Shown here: in pieces, positions 1 through 8,848 of the stretch
How positions within the stretch are numbered: position 1 is the first letter of the stretch
How the letters are laid out: every line of letters begins with the position of its first letter
Origin: JBBRMQ01 sp038230775
Lineage (GTDB): Bacteria > Acidobacteriota > Thermoanaerobaculia > Gp7-AA8
DNA: 13,378 nt
Reading direction: 5' to 3'
Assembly (NCBI GenBank): GCA_038230775.1
Contig: JBBRMQ010000106.1
Span: forward strand, 1-13,378
The notes under the pieces: model-generated
What the model was told of the DNA's origin: nothing
Seen by the model: the letters and a program-made list of their open reading frames with translations, nothing else
The model's database searches: none
Translations under genes and position numbers: made by a program

Positions 1-678
1 CTGCGCGAGCAGAAGTACCGCTGGTGGGTGTCGCGCTTCCGCGCCGCGTTGCGCTTTGCGGACATCGTGCGCGTCGATCACTTCCGCGGGTTCGACGCGT
101 ACTGGGAGATTCCGGCCAGCGAGCCGACCGCCATTCATGGCCGCTGGATGCCCGGCCCCGGCCGTGCGCTTTTCGACGCCGTCCGTGAATCGCTCGGCGA
201 TCTTCCGCTCGTCGCCGAAGATCTCGGCTTCATCACGGCCGAGGTGCATGAGTTGCGGCGGGCGATCGATGTGCCGGGGATGAAGATCCTTCAGTTCGCT
301 TTCTCGCAACTGAACAGCCCGCATCTGCCGCATTGCTACGAGGGTCACACGGTCGTCTACACGGGCACGCATGACAACGACACGGCGCGCGGCTGGTTCG
401 CCAACGCGACGGCCGAGGAAAAGGAGCGCGCCGAGACCTATCTCGGTGTCGACGGACATGGCGACATCGAATGGGCGCTCATCCGCGCCGCCTTCACCTC
501 GGTGGCCCAAACCGCCATCGTCCCCATGCAGGACATCCTCGGCCTCGGCTCCGATGCGCGAATGAACCGCCCCGGCGATGGCACGTCGAACTGGACCTGG
601 CGCTACGCGGCAGGCGCGCTGACGCCGGAGCACGCGGAGAAGCTGCGGCATCTCGTCGAGGTCACGGGGCGAACATGA
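1..678 (+). CDS. malQ: 4-alpha-glucanotransferase (amylomaltase), 3' part only
   Basis: GH77 enzyme that transfers alpha-1,4-glucan segments between maltodextrins in the cytoplasm. The frame is open from base 1, so the start and roughly the first half of a typical ~500-residue enzyme lie left of the window; 225 codons are visible. Counting from the first codon, the nucleophile Asp26 lies in VRVDHFRGFDAYWEIP, the acid/base Glu73 in VAEDLGF, and the third acidic residue Asp125 in GTHDND. The C-terminal GDGTSNWTWRY signature is also present, so the visible half looks functional. The stop overlaps the next start as ATGA, which implies translational coupling to the dehydrogenase gene. It is the short bacterial MalQ type, unlike the longer paralogue at 4405-6273. 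Identity is firm from the motifs; only the missing 5' half is uncertain. Confidence 0.95.
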   Translation: MREQKYRWWVSRFRAALRFADIVRVDHFRGFDAYWEIPASEPTAIHGRWMPGPGRALFDAVRESLGDLPLVAEDLGFITAEVHELRRAIDVPGMKILQFAFSQLNSPHLPHCYEGHTVVYTGTHDNDTARGWFANATAEEKERAETYLGVDGHGDIEWALIRAAFTSVAQTAIVPMQDILGLGSDARMNRPGDGTSNWTWRYAAGALTPEHAEKLRHLVEVTGRT

Positions 679-1394
679 GATTGACGGGCAACACGATTCT
701 GATTACGGGCGGTGCGACCGGCATCGGCTTCGAGATGGCCGCCTTGCTCGTGGCGCGCGGCAACGAAGTGATCGTATGCGGACGGCGTCGCGATCGGCTG
801 GAGCAGGCGAAGGTCGCCGTTCCCAAGCTGCAGATCCACGAGGCCAACGTCCGCGACGCGCGCGCGATCGCGTCTTGGACGGTGGCGACGTTTCCCGCGC
901 TCACTATCCTCATCAACAACGCAGGCGTGCAGCATCTGTTCGAATTCACATCGCCAGACTTTGCGAAGGCGAATGAGGAGATCGCGATCAATCTGCTGGC
1001 ACCGATCGAGTTGACGTCGATGCTCCTGCCGCATCTGATGGCGCAGCCGCAGGCCGCGGTGGTCCACGTGACATCGGGGCTGGCGTTCGCTCCCCTCGCG
1101 CGGATGCCGATCTATTGCGCGACGAAAGCGGCGTTGCATTCGATCAGCATGACGATGCGTCACCAACTGCGCGAAACGAATGTGCGCGTGTTCGAGATCA
1201 TCCCGCCGATCGTCGCGACGGAGCTGGGCATCTCGCACCGCCCTCCTCAACTGAATGAGACCGCGATGGATGTGAAGACCGCGGCGCGGCTGGCCGTGGA
1301 GGCGCTGGAACACGACCAGTACGAGGCCGCGCTGGGCGAGGCCGCGGTTCTGCGCGAGAAACGAGAGACGATCTTCGGCGCGATGAATCCGTAG
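675..1394 (+). CDS. short-chain dehydrogenase/reductase (SDR), DltE/YdfG-like
   Basis: A 239-residue classical SDR, usual length for the family, expected to be a cytosolic NAD(P)-dependent oxidoreductase with a Rossmann fold. Visible motifs: the cofactor-binding glycine motif TGGATGIG at residues 11-18, NNAG at 81-84, the catalytic-tetrad Asn106, Ser134 in HVTSG, and Tyr147/Lys151 in YCATK. GRRRDR after strand 2 favours NADP, by inference. The ATG at 675 is chosen because it overlaps the malQ stop (ATGA) and places the glycine motif at the normal distance. A longer in-frame start at 471 would run out of frame across malQ and is unlikely. The substrate cannot be read from the sequence; placement behind malQ need not mean a sugar substrate. 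The opposite strand is open over the whole gene, which lets the truncated treZ frame read on through it. Confidence 0.93.
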   Translation: MRLTGNTILITGGATGIGFEMAALLVARGNEVIVCGRRRDRLEQAKVAVPKLQIHEANVRDARAIASWTVATFPALTILINNAGVQHLFEFTSPDFAKANEEIAINLLAPIELTSMLLPHLMAQPQAAVVHVTSGLAFAPLARMPIYCATKAALHSISMTMRHQLRETNVRVFEIIPPIVATELGISHRPPQLNETAMDVKTAARLAVEALEHDQYEAALGEAAVLREKRETIFGAMNP

Positions 1395-1418
1395 CAATGC
1401 GAAGCGGCGCAGATGGCC

Positions 1419-1463
1419 GGCCAGCCAGAGGGCTGGCCCCACACTCGCCAGCCTTCGGCTGGC
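1419..1463. repeat. double hairpin repeat, GGCCAGCC type
   Basis: Two adjacent perfect hairpins follow the SDR stop: ggccagcc/ggctggcc (1419-1426 and 1431-1438, 4-nt loop) and gccagcc/ggctggc (1447-1453 and 1457-1463, 3-nt loop). Between them is ctggccccacactcg, which recurs exactly at 4210-4224 inside glgB, so this is a dispersed repeat and not only a local terminator. The first hairpin could still end malQ-SDR transcription, although no T-tract follows. Structure is seen directly; any function is inference. Confidence 0.75.
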
Positions 1464-1471
1464 ACGTAGCC

Positions 1472-1508
1472 CCAATGTCATCCCGAGCGTAGCGAGGGAT
1501 GACATTGG
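1472..1508. repeat. palindromic repeat, TGTCATCCCGAGCG type
   Basis: Perfect 13-bp arms, ccaatgtcatccc at 1472-1484 and gggatgacattgg at 1496-1508, around an 11-nt centre. The 24 bases at 1476-1499 are identical to 9332-9355, so the element is dispersed. It looks like a REP/MITE-type palindrome without a coding function. It lies 37 bp from the point where treZ similarity ends, so it may mark a rearrangement breakpoint. Confidence 0.8.
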
Positions 1509-1544
1509 ATTTTGCGAGCGTTTGTTGCGAAGCGCGATGATCGC

Positions 1545-2153
1545 CGTCACGCCGCCGTACGAGTTCTGTGGCGCACAGACGTACACGCCGTCGTAGCCCC
1601 AGTTTCTGGTTCCGGGGAATTGCGCGATCGGAAGGAGCTCGATCGCGGTGATGCCGAGCGTTTTCAGATGATCGAGCTTCGGGATGACCGCGTCGAACGT
1701 TCCCTCATCCGTGAAGGTGCCGACATGAAGCTCGTAAATGACGTAGTCCTCGAGCGCGATGCCCTTCCACGGCGCGTCGTGCCATTGGAAGCTCGTGCCG
1801 GCCACCGCGGACAGTCCGTGCACACCTTCCGGCTGGAAACGCGAGGCGGGATCGGGCCGGTCGGTTCCCCCGAGATTGAAGAAGTAGCGAGTGCCTTCGC
1901 CCGCCTCGACCGTCGCTTCGTGATATCCCGACGCGTTCTTCGTCATCGGCAGGCGCTCGACCGGTGCAACGAGGTGCAACTCGACCTTTTCGCGCGAGGG
2001 CGCCCAGACGCGGAATTCGCAGCGATCGGGCGCGATGAGCCTCGCGCCTAACGGCAATCCTAACGGCGTTTCTGCTTCTGTGTGAGGACCAGCAGGTCGA
2101 TCGTGACCGGCTGAAGCCGGTCCGCACACAGAACCGCTGGAGCCGGTCCGCAC
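1545..2153 (-). pseudogene. treZ: malto-oligosyltrehalose trehalohydrolase, 5' fragment (truncated)
   Basis: TreZ (GH13) releases trehalose from maltooligosyl-trehalose made by TreY. Only about the first third of a ~600-residue enzyme is here. The fragment has an N-terminal E-set/CBM48-like domain (from CEFRVWAPSREKVELHL, residues ~45-61) and the first barrel strands (DYVIYELHVGTFTDEGTF, then IELLPIAQFPGTRNWGYDGV and QNSYGG near 196-201). Similarity stops at about residue 202, where relatives continue PDGLKRLVDACH, so the catalytic Asp and Glu further on are absent. The frame has no stop at the break: it reads through the repeats and antisense to the SDR down to base 603, giving a 516-codon ORF whose last ~310 codons are junk. 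The start is uncertain. No ATG is available, and the GTG at 2153 lies in a tandem repeat, 30 bp after glgB; a TTG nearer residue 33 is possible. Confidence 0.85.
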
Positions 2154-2180
2154 ACAGAACCGCTGGAGCCGGCGCTCACA
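2110..2180. repeat. 26-bp tandem repeat, ~2.7 units
   Basis: Units start at 2110, 2136 and 2162. The first two differ only at gctgaagccgg versus gctggagccgg and share tccgcacacagaacc; the third is partial and ends in gcgctcaca. Each unit holds a small inverted motif (ggct-ga-agcc). The array fills the glgB-treZ gap and carries the only plausible upstream treZ start, so it may have replaced the original treZ leader. Confidence 0.8.
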
Positions 2181-2183
2181 TCA

Positions 2184-4404
2184 CTACTCATCCTCCGGCT
2201 CCGCCGGCTCGTTCACCAGGAACACGGCACCCAGCGGCGGCAGCGTGAGATTCACCGACCACTTGCGGCCGTGCAGCGGGATCGGCGCTGCATCTACGCC
2301 CCCCATGTTCCCCTGGCCGCTTCCGCCGTAGATCGGCGCGTCGCTGTTGAGAACTTCGCGCCATCGCCCGCTGACCGGAACGCCGACCATGTAGTTGTGG
2401 CGCTCCTTGGGCGTGAAGTTCAGCGCGACGACCACCATCTCTTCCGGCTTGGCCTTCGATCGCCGCAGCAGCACGACGATGCTGTTCTCGGCGTCGCAGC
2501 AATCGATCCACTCGAAGCCCTCGGGCGACATGTCCTGATCGTGCAGCGCCGAGATCTCGCGATAGGTCTTGTTGAGATCCTCGACCCATCGCTGCAATTG
2601 CGCGTGAGGCAGAAAGTCGAGCAGGCCCCAGTCGAGACTCGTATCGTGATTCCACTCCCGCCACTGTCCGAACTCGCCGCCCATGAAGATGAGCTTCTTC
2701 GCGGGCTGCGAGTACATGTGCGCGAAGAGGAGGCGCAGATTGGCGAACTTCTGCCACTCGTCGCCGGGCATCTTGTTGAGCAGCGAGCCCTTGCCGTGCA
2801 CCACCTCGTCGTGCGAGAGCGGCAGCACGAAGTTCTCGGTGAAGGCGTACATCATCCGGAACGTGAGGTCGTTGTGATGGAACTTACGATGGACCGGGTC
2901 CTTCGAGAAGTAGCGCAGGGAGTCGTGCATCCAACCCATGTCCCACTTCATGCCGAATCCGAGGCCGCCGACGTACGTGGGCCGCGACACCATCGGCCAC
3001 GCCGTCGACTCCTCGGCGATGACCTGCACGTCGGGATGGACTTTGTAGACGTCTTCGTTGAGGCGGCGGAGAAACGTGATGGCCTCGATGTTCTCGCGTC
3101 CGCCGAATTCGTTCGGGATCCACTCACCCTGCTTGCGCGAGTAATCGAGATAGAGCATCGACGCCACCGCGTCCACGCGTAATCCGTCGGCGTGATAGAC
3201 ACCAAACCAGTACAGCGCGTTCGAGAGAAGAAAGCTGCGCACTTCGTCCCGACTCAGATTGAAGATGAGCGAATTCCAGTCGGGATGAAAACCCTTGCGC
3301 GGGTCGGCGTGCTCGTACAGATGGGTGCCGTCGAAGTACGAGAGCCCGTGCTCGTCCGTCGGGAAGTGCGACGGCACCCAGTCGAGGATGACGCCGATGC
3401 CGTTCTGATGCAGCACCTCGATCATGTGCATCAGGTCCTGCGGCGTTCCGTAGCGGCTGGATGGCGCAAAGAAGCCCGTGACCTGGTAGCCCCACGAGCC
3501 ATAGAACGGGTGCTCCATGATCGGCAGCAGCTCGACGTGCGTGAAGTTCATCCTGCGCGCGTACTCCGCAAGCGGGCCCGCGATCTCGCGGAAGCCCATT
3601 GGACGATTCTCGCCGTCCGGACGGCGCCAGGAGCCGAGGTGCACTTCGTAGATCGAGATAGGGGCGTTGAAGCTGTTGCGCTCCGCGCGCGTCTTCATCC
3701 ACTCGGCGTCATTCCACTCGTACTCCAGGTCCCACACGATCGACGCGGTGCGCGGCGCGTTCTCATGATGCACACCGAGAGGATCGGCCTTGTCGACGCG
3801 ATAGCCGTTGTTCCGCGAACGGATGTGGTACTTGTACTTCGTTCCCTTGCCGACGTTGGGGACGAATCCTTCCCAGATTCCGGAAGGCCCGCGCGATTGG
3901 AGGAAGTTCGCGTCGGGGTTCCATCCGTTGAAGTCGCCGACGACGCTGACGACATCAGCGTTCGGCGCCCACACGCCGAAGATCGTGCCGCCTTCCGTGA
4001 TGTGCGCACCGAGCTTTTCCCACAGCTTGTGATGACTACCTTCATTGAAGAGGTGATAGTCCCAATCGGAGAGAAGGCTCGCTGGCTCGGTCTTCGTTGT
4101 GATCGCAACCGAGGGGACGACGTCGGCGAGGCGTTCGCCTTCCAATGGCGAGACGGGCGTCAGCCCGGGGTGTGGGGCCAGCCCTCCGGCTGGCCGGCCG
4201 GTCAGAGGACTGGCCCCACACTCGACATCCATCTCGGATTCCACTTTGCGCTTGGCGGACACGCCGTCGGTGGCCCCAGTCGGCACATGCACGCCCTTCT
4301 CGACATTCGCATCCACCGCGGCGCCGTCGGCTTCCGGCTTCTCGCGCGGCGCGCGTTTGCGAGGGACGGTCGTCGTTTTTCCCGACGTGCCTTCGCCGCC
4401 CTTC

Positions 4405-4421
<17 letters not shown>
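2184..4421 (-). CDS. glgB: 1,4-alpha-glucan (glycogen) branching enzyme, GH13
   Basis: Forms alpha-1,6 branches in glycogen in the cytoplasm. The protein has 745 residues. Residues 1-115 are a low-complexity Lys/Ala-rich extension; the CBM48 domain follows at ~137-230 (TIFGVWAPNADVVSVVGDFN), then the GH13 barrel and a C-terminal beta domain ending GAVFLVNEP. Catalytic residues are Asp417 in GLRVDAVASM, Glu480 in IAEEST and transition-state Asp538 in LSHDEVVHGKGS; DWVPSHFP is the conserved region-I sequence. The ATG at 4421 overlaps the malQ stop by 17 bases, so the two are translationally coupled. Codons ~67-84 are made of a palindromic repeat (4170-4221) inserted in frame within the extension, upstream of the fold. 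All key residues are present, so the enzyme should be active. Confidence 0.97.
4170..4221. repeat. GGCCAGCC-type palindromic repeat inside glgB
   Basis: Terminal arms gtgtggggccag (4170-4181) and ctggccccacac (4210-4221) are perfect 12-bp inverted repeats around an inner hairpin (ccagccctccggctgg). The right arm plus tcg matches 1435-1445 and its flanks exactly (ctggccccacactcg). It is translated in frame as part of the GlgB N-terminal extension (ASPLTGRPAGGLAP), so it has become coding without breaking the gene. Confidence 0.8.
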
Positions 4422-6273
<1,852 letters not shown>

Positions 6274-6301
6274 AAGCGTCGAGATAGCAAGCGGCGCGCC
6301 G

Positions 6302-7609
6302 TCAATGCGATGCCGCCGTCACGCGCCAGATCGCGTTACCGACGTCATCCGCCACGAGCAGCGCGCCGGCACGATCGACGACCACGCCCACCGGCCGGCC
6401 ATACGCCTCCCCGCTCTGCGACAAGAACCCCGTCAACACATCCTCGGACATCCCCGCGGGTTTGCCATTGGCGAACGGAACGAAGATCACCCTGTAACCG
6501 CTCCGAGGATTTCGATTCCACGAACCATGCTGCCCGACGAACGCGCCTCCCGCGTAGTGCGACGGCAGCAGTCGCGCTTCGTAGAACGTGAATCCCAGCG
6601 CGGCGGTGTGCGGACCGACGGCGTAATCGGGAGCGATCGCCTTCGCTACGAGATCGGGCCGCTGCTCCTTCACCCGTGAGTCGACGTGCTGCCCGTAGTA
6701 ACTGAACGGCCATCCGTAGAACGCGCCGTCTTTGACCGAGGTGATGTAGTCGGGCACGAGATCGCTGCCGATTTCATCGCGCTCGTTGACCGCCGCCCAC
6801 AACGCGCCCGTCTGCGGCTCCCAGCCGAGACCATTCGCATTGCGGATGCCCGACGCGAACGTGCGCCAGCGGCCGGTCGCGCGATCGATCTCGATGATCT
6901 GCGCGCGCCCGACCTCCGCGTCCGGGCCGTTCTCGCCGACGTTGCTGTTCGATCCGATCGTCGCGTACAGCCGCGTGCCGTCGCGACTGACGATGATGTT
7001 CTTGGTCCAGTGATGATTGCGCGGACCGGCAGGGAGATCGGCCAGCTTGACGCCCGCCGTCGTGATCTGCGTCGCGCCGTCGCTGTATGAGAAGCGCATC
7101 ACGGCGTCCGTATTGGCGACGTAGAAATCGGAGCCGGCGAGCGCCATGCCGAACGGCGAGTTCAGTCCGCTCAGAAAGACGGTTCGTGTTTCCGCGACGC
7201 CGTCACCATCGCGATCGCGCAGCAGCGTGATGCGATTGGCAGTCGGTGCCGCGGCGCCGGCGACCTTCTGGAAATGCTTGAAGAACCATCCGCGAATGCC
7301 CTTCCCGTCCTGGGGACGCGGCGGCGCGTTCGTCTCGGCGACGAGGACGTCGCCGTTCGGAAGAACGTAGAGCCAGCGCGGATGATCGAGGCCCGTAGCA
7401 AACGCATGGACGGCCAGACCGGACGCGGCTGTCGGCGTCACGCCCGCCGGCCACGCTTTCGCCGGCGCGATTTTCACCGTCGGAATGAGCGTCGGATGAG
7501 GCGAAGGTAGTGTTGGGTGGGGCCCGGTGCCTGCTTCAACCGGAAGGCGTGCGACCTCGCCGCACGCCGCGAGCATTGAAAAAGAGAGGGCAAGAAACGC
7601 TTTTCGCAT
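6302..7609 (-). CDS. PQQ-dependent sugar (sorbosone-type) dehydrogenase, lipoprotein
   Basis: A 435-residue six-bladed beta-propeller of the glucose/sorbosone dehydrogenase family, predicted to oxidise a sugar or related compound outside the cytoplasm with PQQ. The N-terminus MRKAFLALSFSMLAACGE has a signal peptide with lipobox LAAC, Cys16 being the lipidation site. Propeller features are DHPRWLYVLPNGDVLVAET, GLNSPFGMAL, NHHWTKNIIVSRDGTRLY, GIRNANGLGWEP, HGSWNRNPRSGY and the final blade GRPVGVVVDRAGALLVADD. The ATG at 7609 is preferred over a TTG 18 bases upstream because it gives the canonical positively charged signal start. It lies between a small conserved gene (32-bp gap) and malQ (28-bp gap). 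Substrate is unknown, PQQ dependence is inferred from the family, and no PQQ biosynthesis gene is in the window. Confidence 0.9.
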   Translation of the reverse strand: MRKAFLALSFSMLAACGEVARLPVEAGTGPHPTLPSPHPTLIPTVKIAPAKAWPAGVTPTAASGLAVHAFATGLDHPRWLYVLPNGDVLVAETNAPPRPQDGKGIRGWFFKHFQKVAGAAAPTANRITLLRDRDGDGVAETRTVFLSGLNSPFGMALAGSDFYVANTDAVMRFSYSDGATQITTAGVKLADLPAGPRNHHWTKNIIVSRDGTRLYATIGSNSNVGENGPDAEVGRAQIIEIDRATGRWRTFASGIRNANGLGWEPQTGALWAAVNERDEIGSDLVPDYITSVKDGAFYGWPFSYYGQHVDSRVKEQRPDLVAKAIAPDYAVGPHTAALGFTFYEARLLPSHYAGGAFVGQHGSWNRNPRSGYRVIFVPFANGKPAGMSEDVLTGFLSQSGEAYGRPVGVVVDRAGALLVADDVGNAIWRVTAASH

Positions 7610-7641
7610 CGACGATGCAAGAAGCAAGACGTGTGCTGCCC

Positions 7642-7884
7642 TCAGCGCGCGCGCTGCAGAGCGCCTTCGAGGTAGATCCGTTCGAGACCCGTGGCCCAGT
7701 ACGCCACGGCGTCGCGGTTGGATTGCGACGTCTCCTCACCGGTCATCTTCGACGAGCGCGGGCCGGTGAACTCCAGCCATCCAACCCAGATGTTGCCGCG
7801 CTGCTCGGTCCAGGCACGGGCCGCGTAATCGAGATGATCGACTCCGCGAACGAGCGAGGAAAACTCATGAACGACTTCGGCCAT
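7642..7884 (-). CDS. small conserved protein of unknown function
   Basis: An 80-residue soluble protein with no signal peptide or membrane segment. It looks real: it has a start next to a -10-like box, normal composition, and a pattern I recall from hypothetical proteins of GC-rich bacteria, namely a strand-rich WVGWLEFTGP followed by TGEETSQSNRDAVAYWATGL and a C-terminal YLEGALQRA. I know no function for the family. It is the first gene of the leftward run and lies 32 bp before the sugar dehydrogenase, so it is likely co-transcribed with the glucan genes. The upstream neighbour on the other strand is the cyclic-nucleotide/DUF1003 gene. Two overlapping frames across the region lack these patterns. 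Confidence 0.75.
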   Translation of the reverse strand: MAEVVHEFSSLVRGVDHLDYAARAWTEQRGNIWVGWLEFTGPRSSKMTGEETSQSNRDAVAYWATGLERIYLEGALQRAR

Positions 7885-7892
7885 GCGCGATG

Positions 7893-7898
7893 ATTGTA
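7893..7898 (-). promoter_or_regulatory. possible -10 box of a leaderless promoter
   Basis: On the minus strand TACAAT (5 of 6 matches to TATAAT) ends 8 bases before the ATG of the small gene at 7884. Transcription from it would begin at or next to the start codon, giving a leaderless mRNA. No good -35 box is seen at 16-18 bp, and no Shine-Dalgarno sequence precedes this ATG, which fits a leaderless start. Confidence 0.3.
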
Positions 7899-7945
7899 AC
7901 GCGACGCCGAGTCTGGGGCGGCCAGATACACTCTAGCGGGACGTC

Positions 7946-7951
7946 AGGAGG
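7946..7951 (+). promoter_or_regulatory. strong ribosome binding site
   Basis: AGGAGG, a full Shine-Dalgarno match, 7 bases before the ATG at 7959. It sets the start of the cyclic-nucleotide/DUF1003 gene and rules out the longer in-frame ATG at 7890. Confidence 0.85.
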
Positions 7952-7958
7952 AATCACC

Positions 7959-8810
7959 ATGCCCTGCAGCGAAGAAGTGCTCACAGGAGTGGAGCTTTTC
8001 GAACATCTGAGCGATGAGGATCGCGCGCGTCTGGCCGAAGTAGTCGATCTGCGGACGATGAGCGCGGGATCGACGCTGTTCACCACTGGCCAGCCGGGCG
8101 ATTCACTCTTCATCGTGCGATCGGGCGAAGTCGAGCTGTACATCAAGGACACCGCCGGCCAGAAGATCGTGCTGACCGTGGCCGGGCCGGGCGAGATCTT
8201 CGGCGAGCTCGCGCTCCTCGATCGCGGCGCGCGCACGGCGACGGCGCTCGCGCTCAGCCACGCCGAATTGCTCGAGCTGGACCGCGAGGATCTGCTTCTG
8301 CTGTTCCAGAAGACGCCGGCAGCCGCGCTGCGGCTGCTCGCGGCGATGGGCCACATGACGCGCAAGGCAGACGAACTGCTCAAGACGCGCGTCTCGCGCA
8401 ACGTCAACGAGGAAGTGGAAGAGCACCTCAGCACCCTGCAGAAAGTGGCGGACTGGATCGCGTGGTTCAGCGGCAGCATGCCCTTTCTGGCACTCAATCT
8501 CGTGTGGTTCGTGGGCTGGATCATCGTGAACGTGTTCCATCTCGGCATTCCGGCGTTCGATCCCTATCCGTTCGGCCTGCTCACGATGATCGTCTCGCTG
8601 GAGGCGATCTTCCTCTCGTGCTTCGTGCTCATCAGTCAGAACCGGCAGGCGGAGAAGGATCACGTGCGCTCCGACGTCGAGTACGAGGTCAACATCAAGG
8701 CCGAGCTGGAGGTGGCGCACCTGCACGAGAAGACGGACCGCATGTACATCGAGATGCTGGAGCACTTCGTCCAGATCGAGAAGGCTCTGGCGATTCGTCA
8801 ATCAGCTTGA
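7959..8810 (+). CDS. cyclic nucleotide-binding domain fused to DUF1003 membrane protein
   Basis: A 283-residue, two-part protein. Residues ~8-120 form a Crp/Fnr-type cyclic nucleotide-binding domain (LFEHLSDEDRARLAEVVD, then GDSLFIVRSGEVEL) with a phosphate-binding cassette GEIFGELALLDRGARTATAL, where Glu83 and Arg92 sit at the positions that normally contact the nucleotide. There is no helix-turn-helix. Residues ~165-280 match DUF1003: two membrane helices (~174-196 and 206-226), the FDPYPFGLL link between them, and SQNRQAEKDHVRSDVEYEVN followed by a charged C-terminal helix. The likely role is a membrane protein gated or sensed by cAMP, cGMP or another small ligand, but DUF1003 has no established function that I know of. 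It is monocistronic, diverges from the small gene and converges on the glgE-mak relic. No strong terminator is seen in the 38-bp gap after it. Confidence 0.92.
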   Translation: MPCSEEVLTGVELFEHLSDEDRARLAEVVDLRTMSAGSTLFTTGQPGDSLFIVRSGEVELYIKDTAGQKIVLTVAGPGEIFGELALLDRGARTATALALSHAELLELDREDLLLLFQKTPAAALRLLAAMGHMTRKADELLKTRVSRNVNEEVEEHLSTLQKVADWIAWFSGSMPFLALNLVWFVGWIIVNVFHLGIPAFDPYPFGLLTMIVSLEAIFLSCFVLISQNRQAEKDHVRSDVEYEVNIKAELEVAHLHEKTDRMYIEMLEHFVQIEKALAIRQSA

Positions 8811-8848
8811 CAATCGTCGTTCTGGAGTCTCGATTCTTACGATCCCTT

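Noticed and set aside
471..674. Extension of the SDR frame upstream to base 471
   Set aside because: It overlaps the conserved end of malQ out of frame and is Arg/Ala/His-rich; the ATG at 675 with ATGA overlap fits SDR length and motifs.
8811..8848. Terminator between the cyclic-nucleotide/DUF1003 gene and the glgE-mak relic
   Set aside because: No convincing stem with a T-tract is present in the 38 bases.
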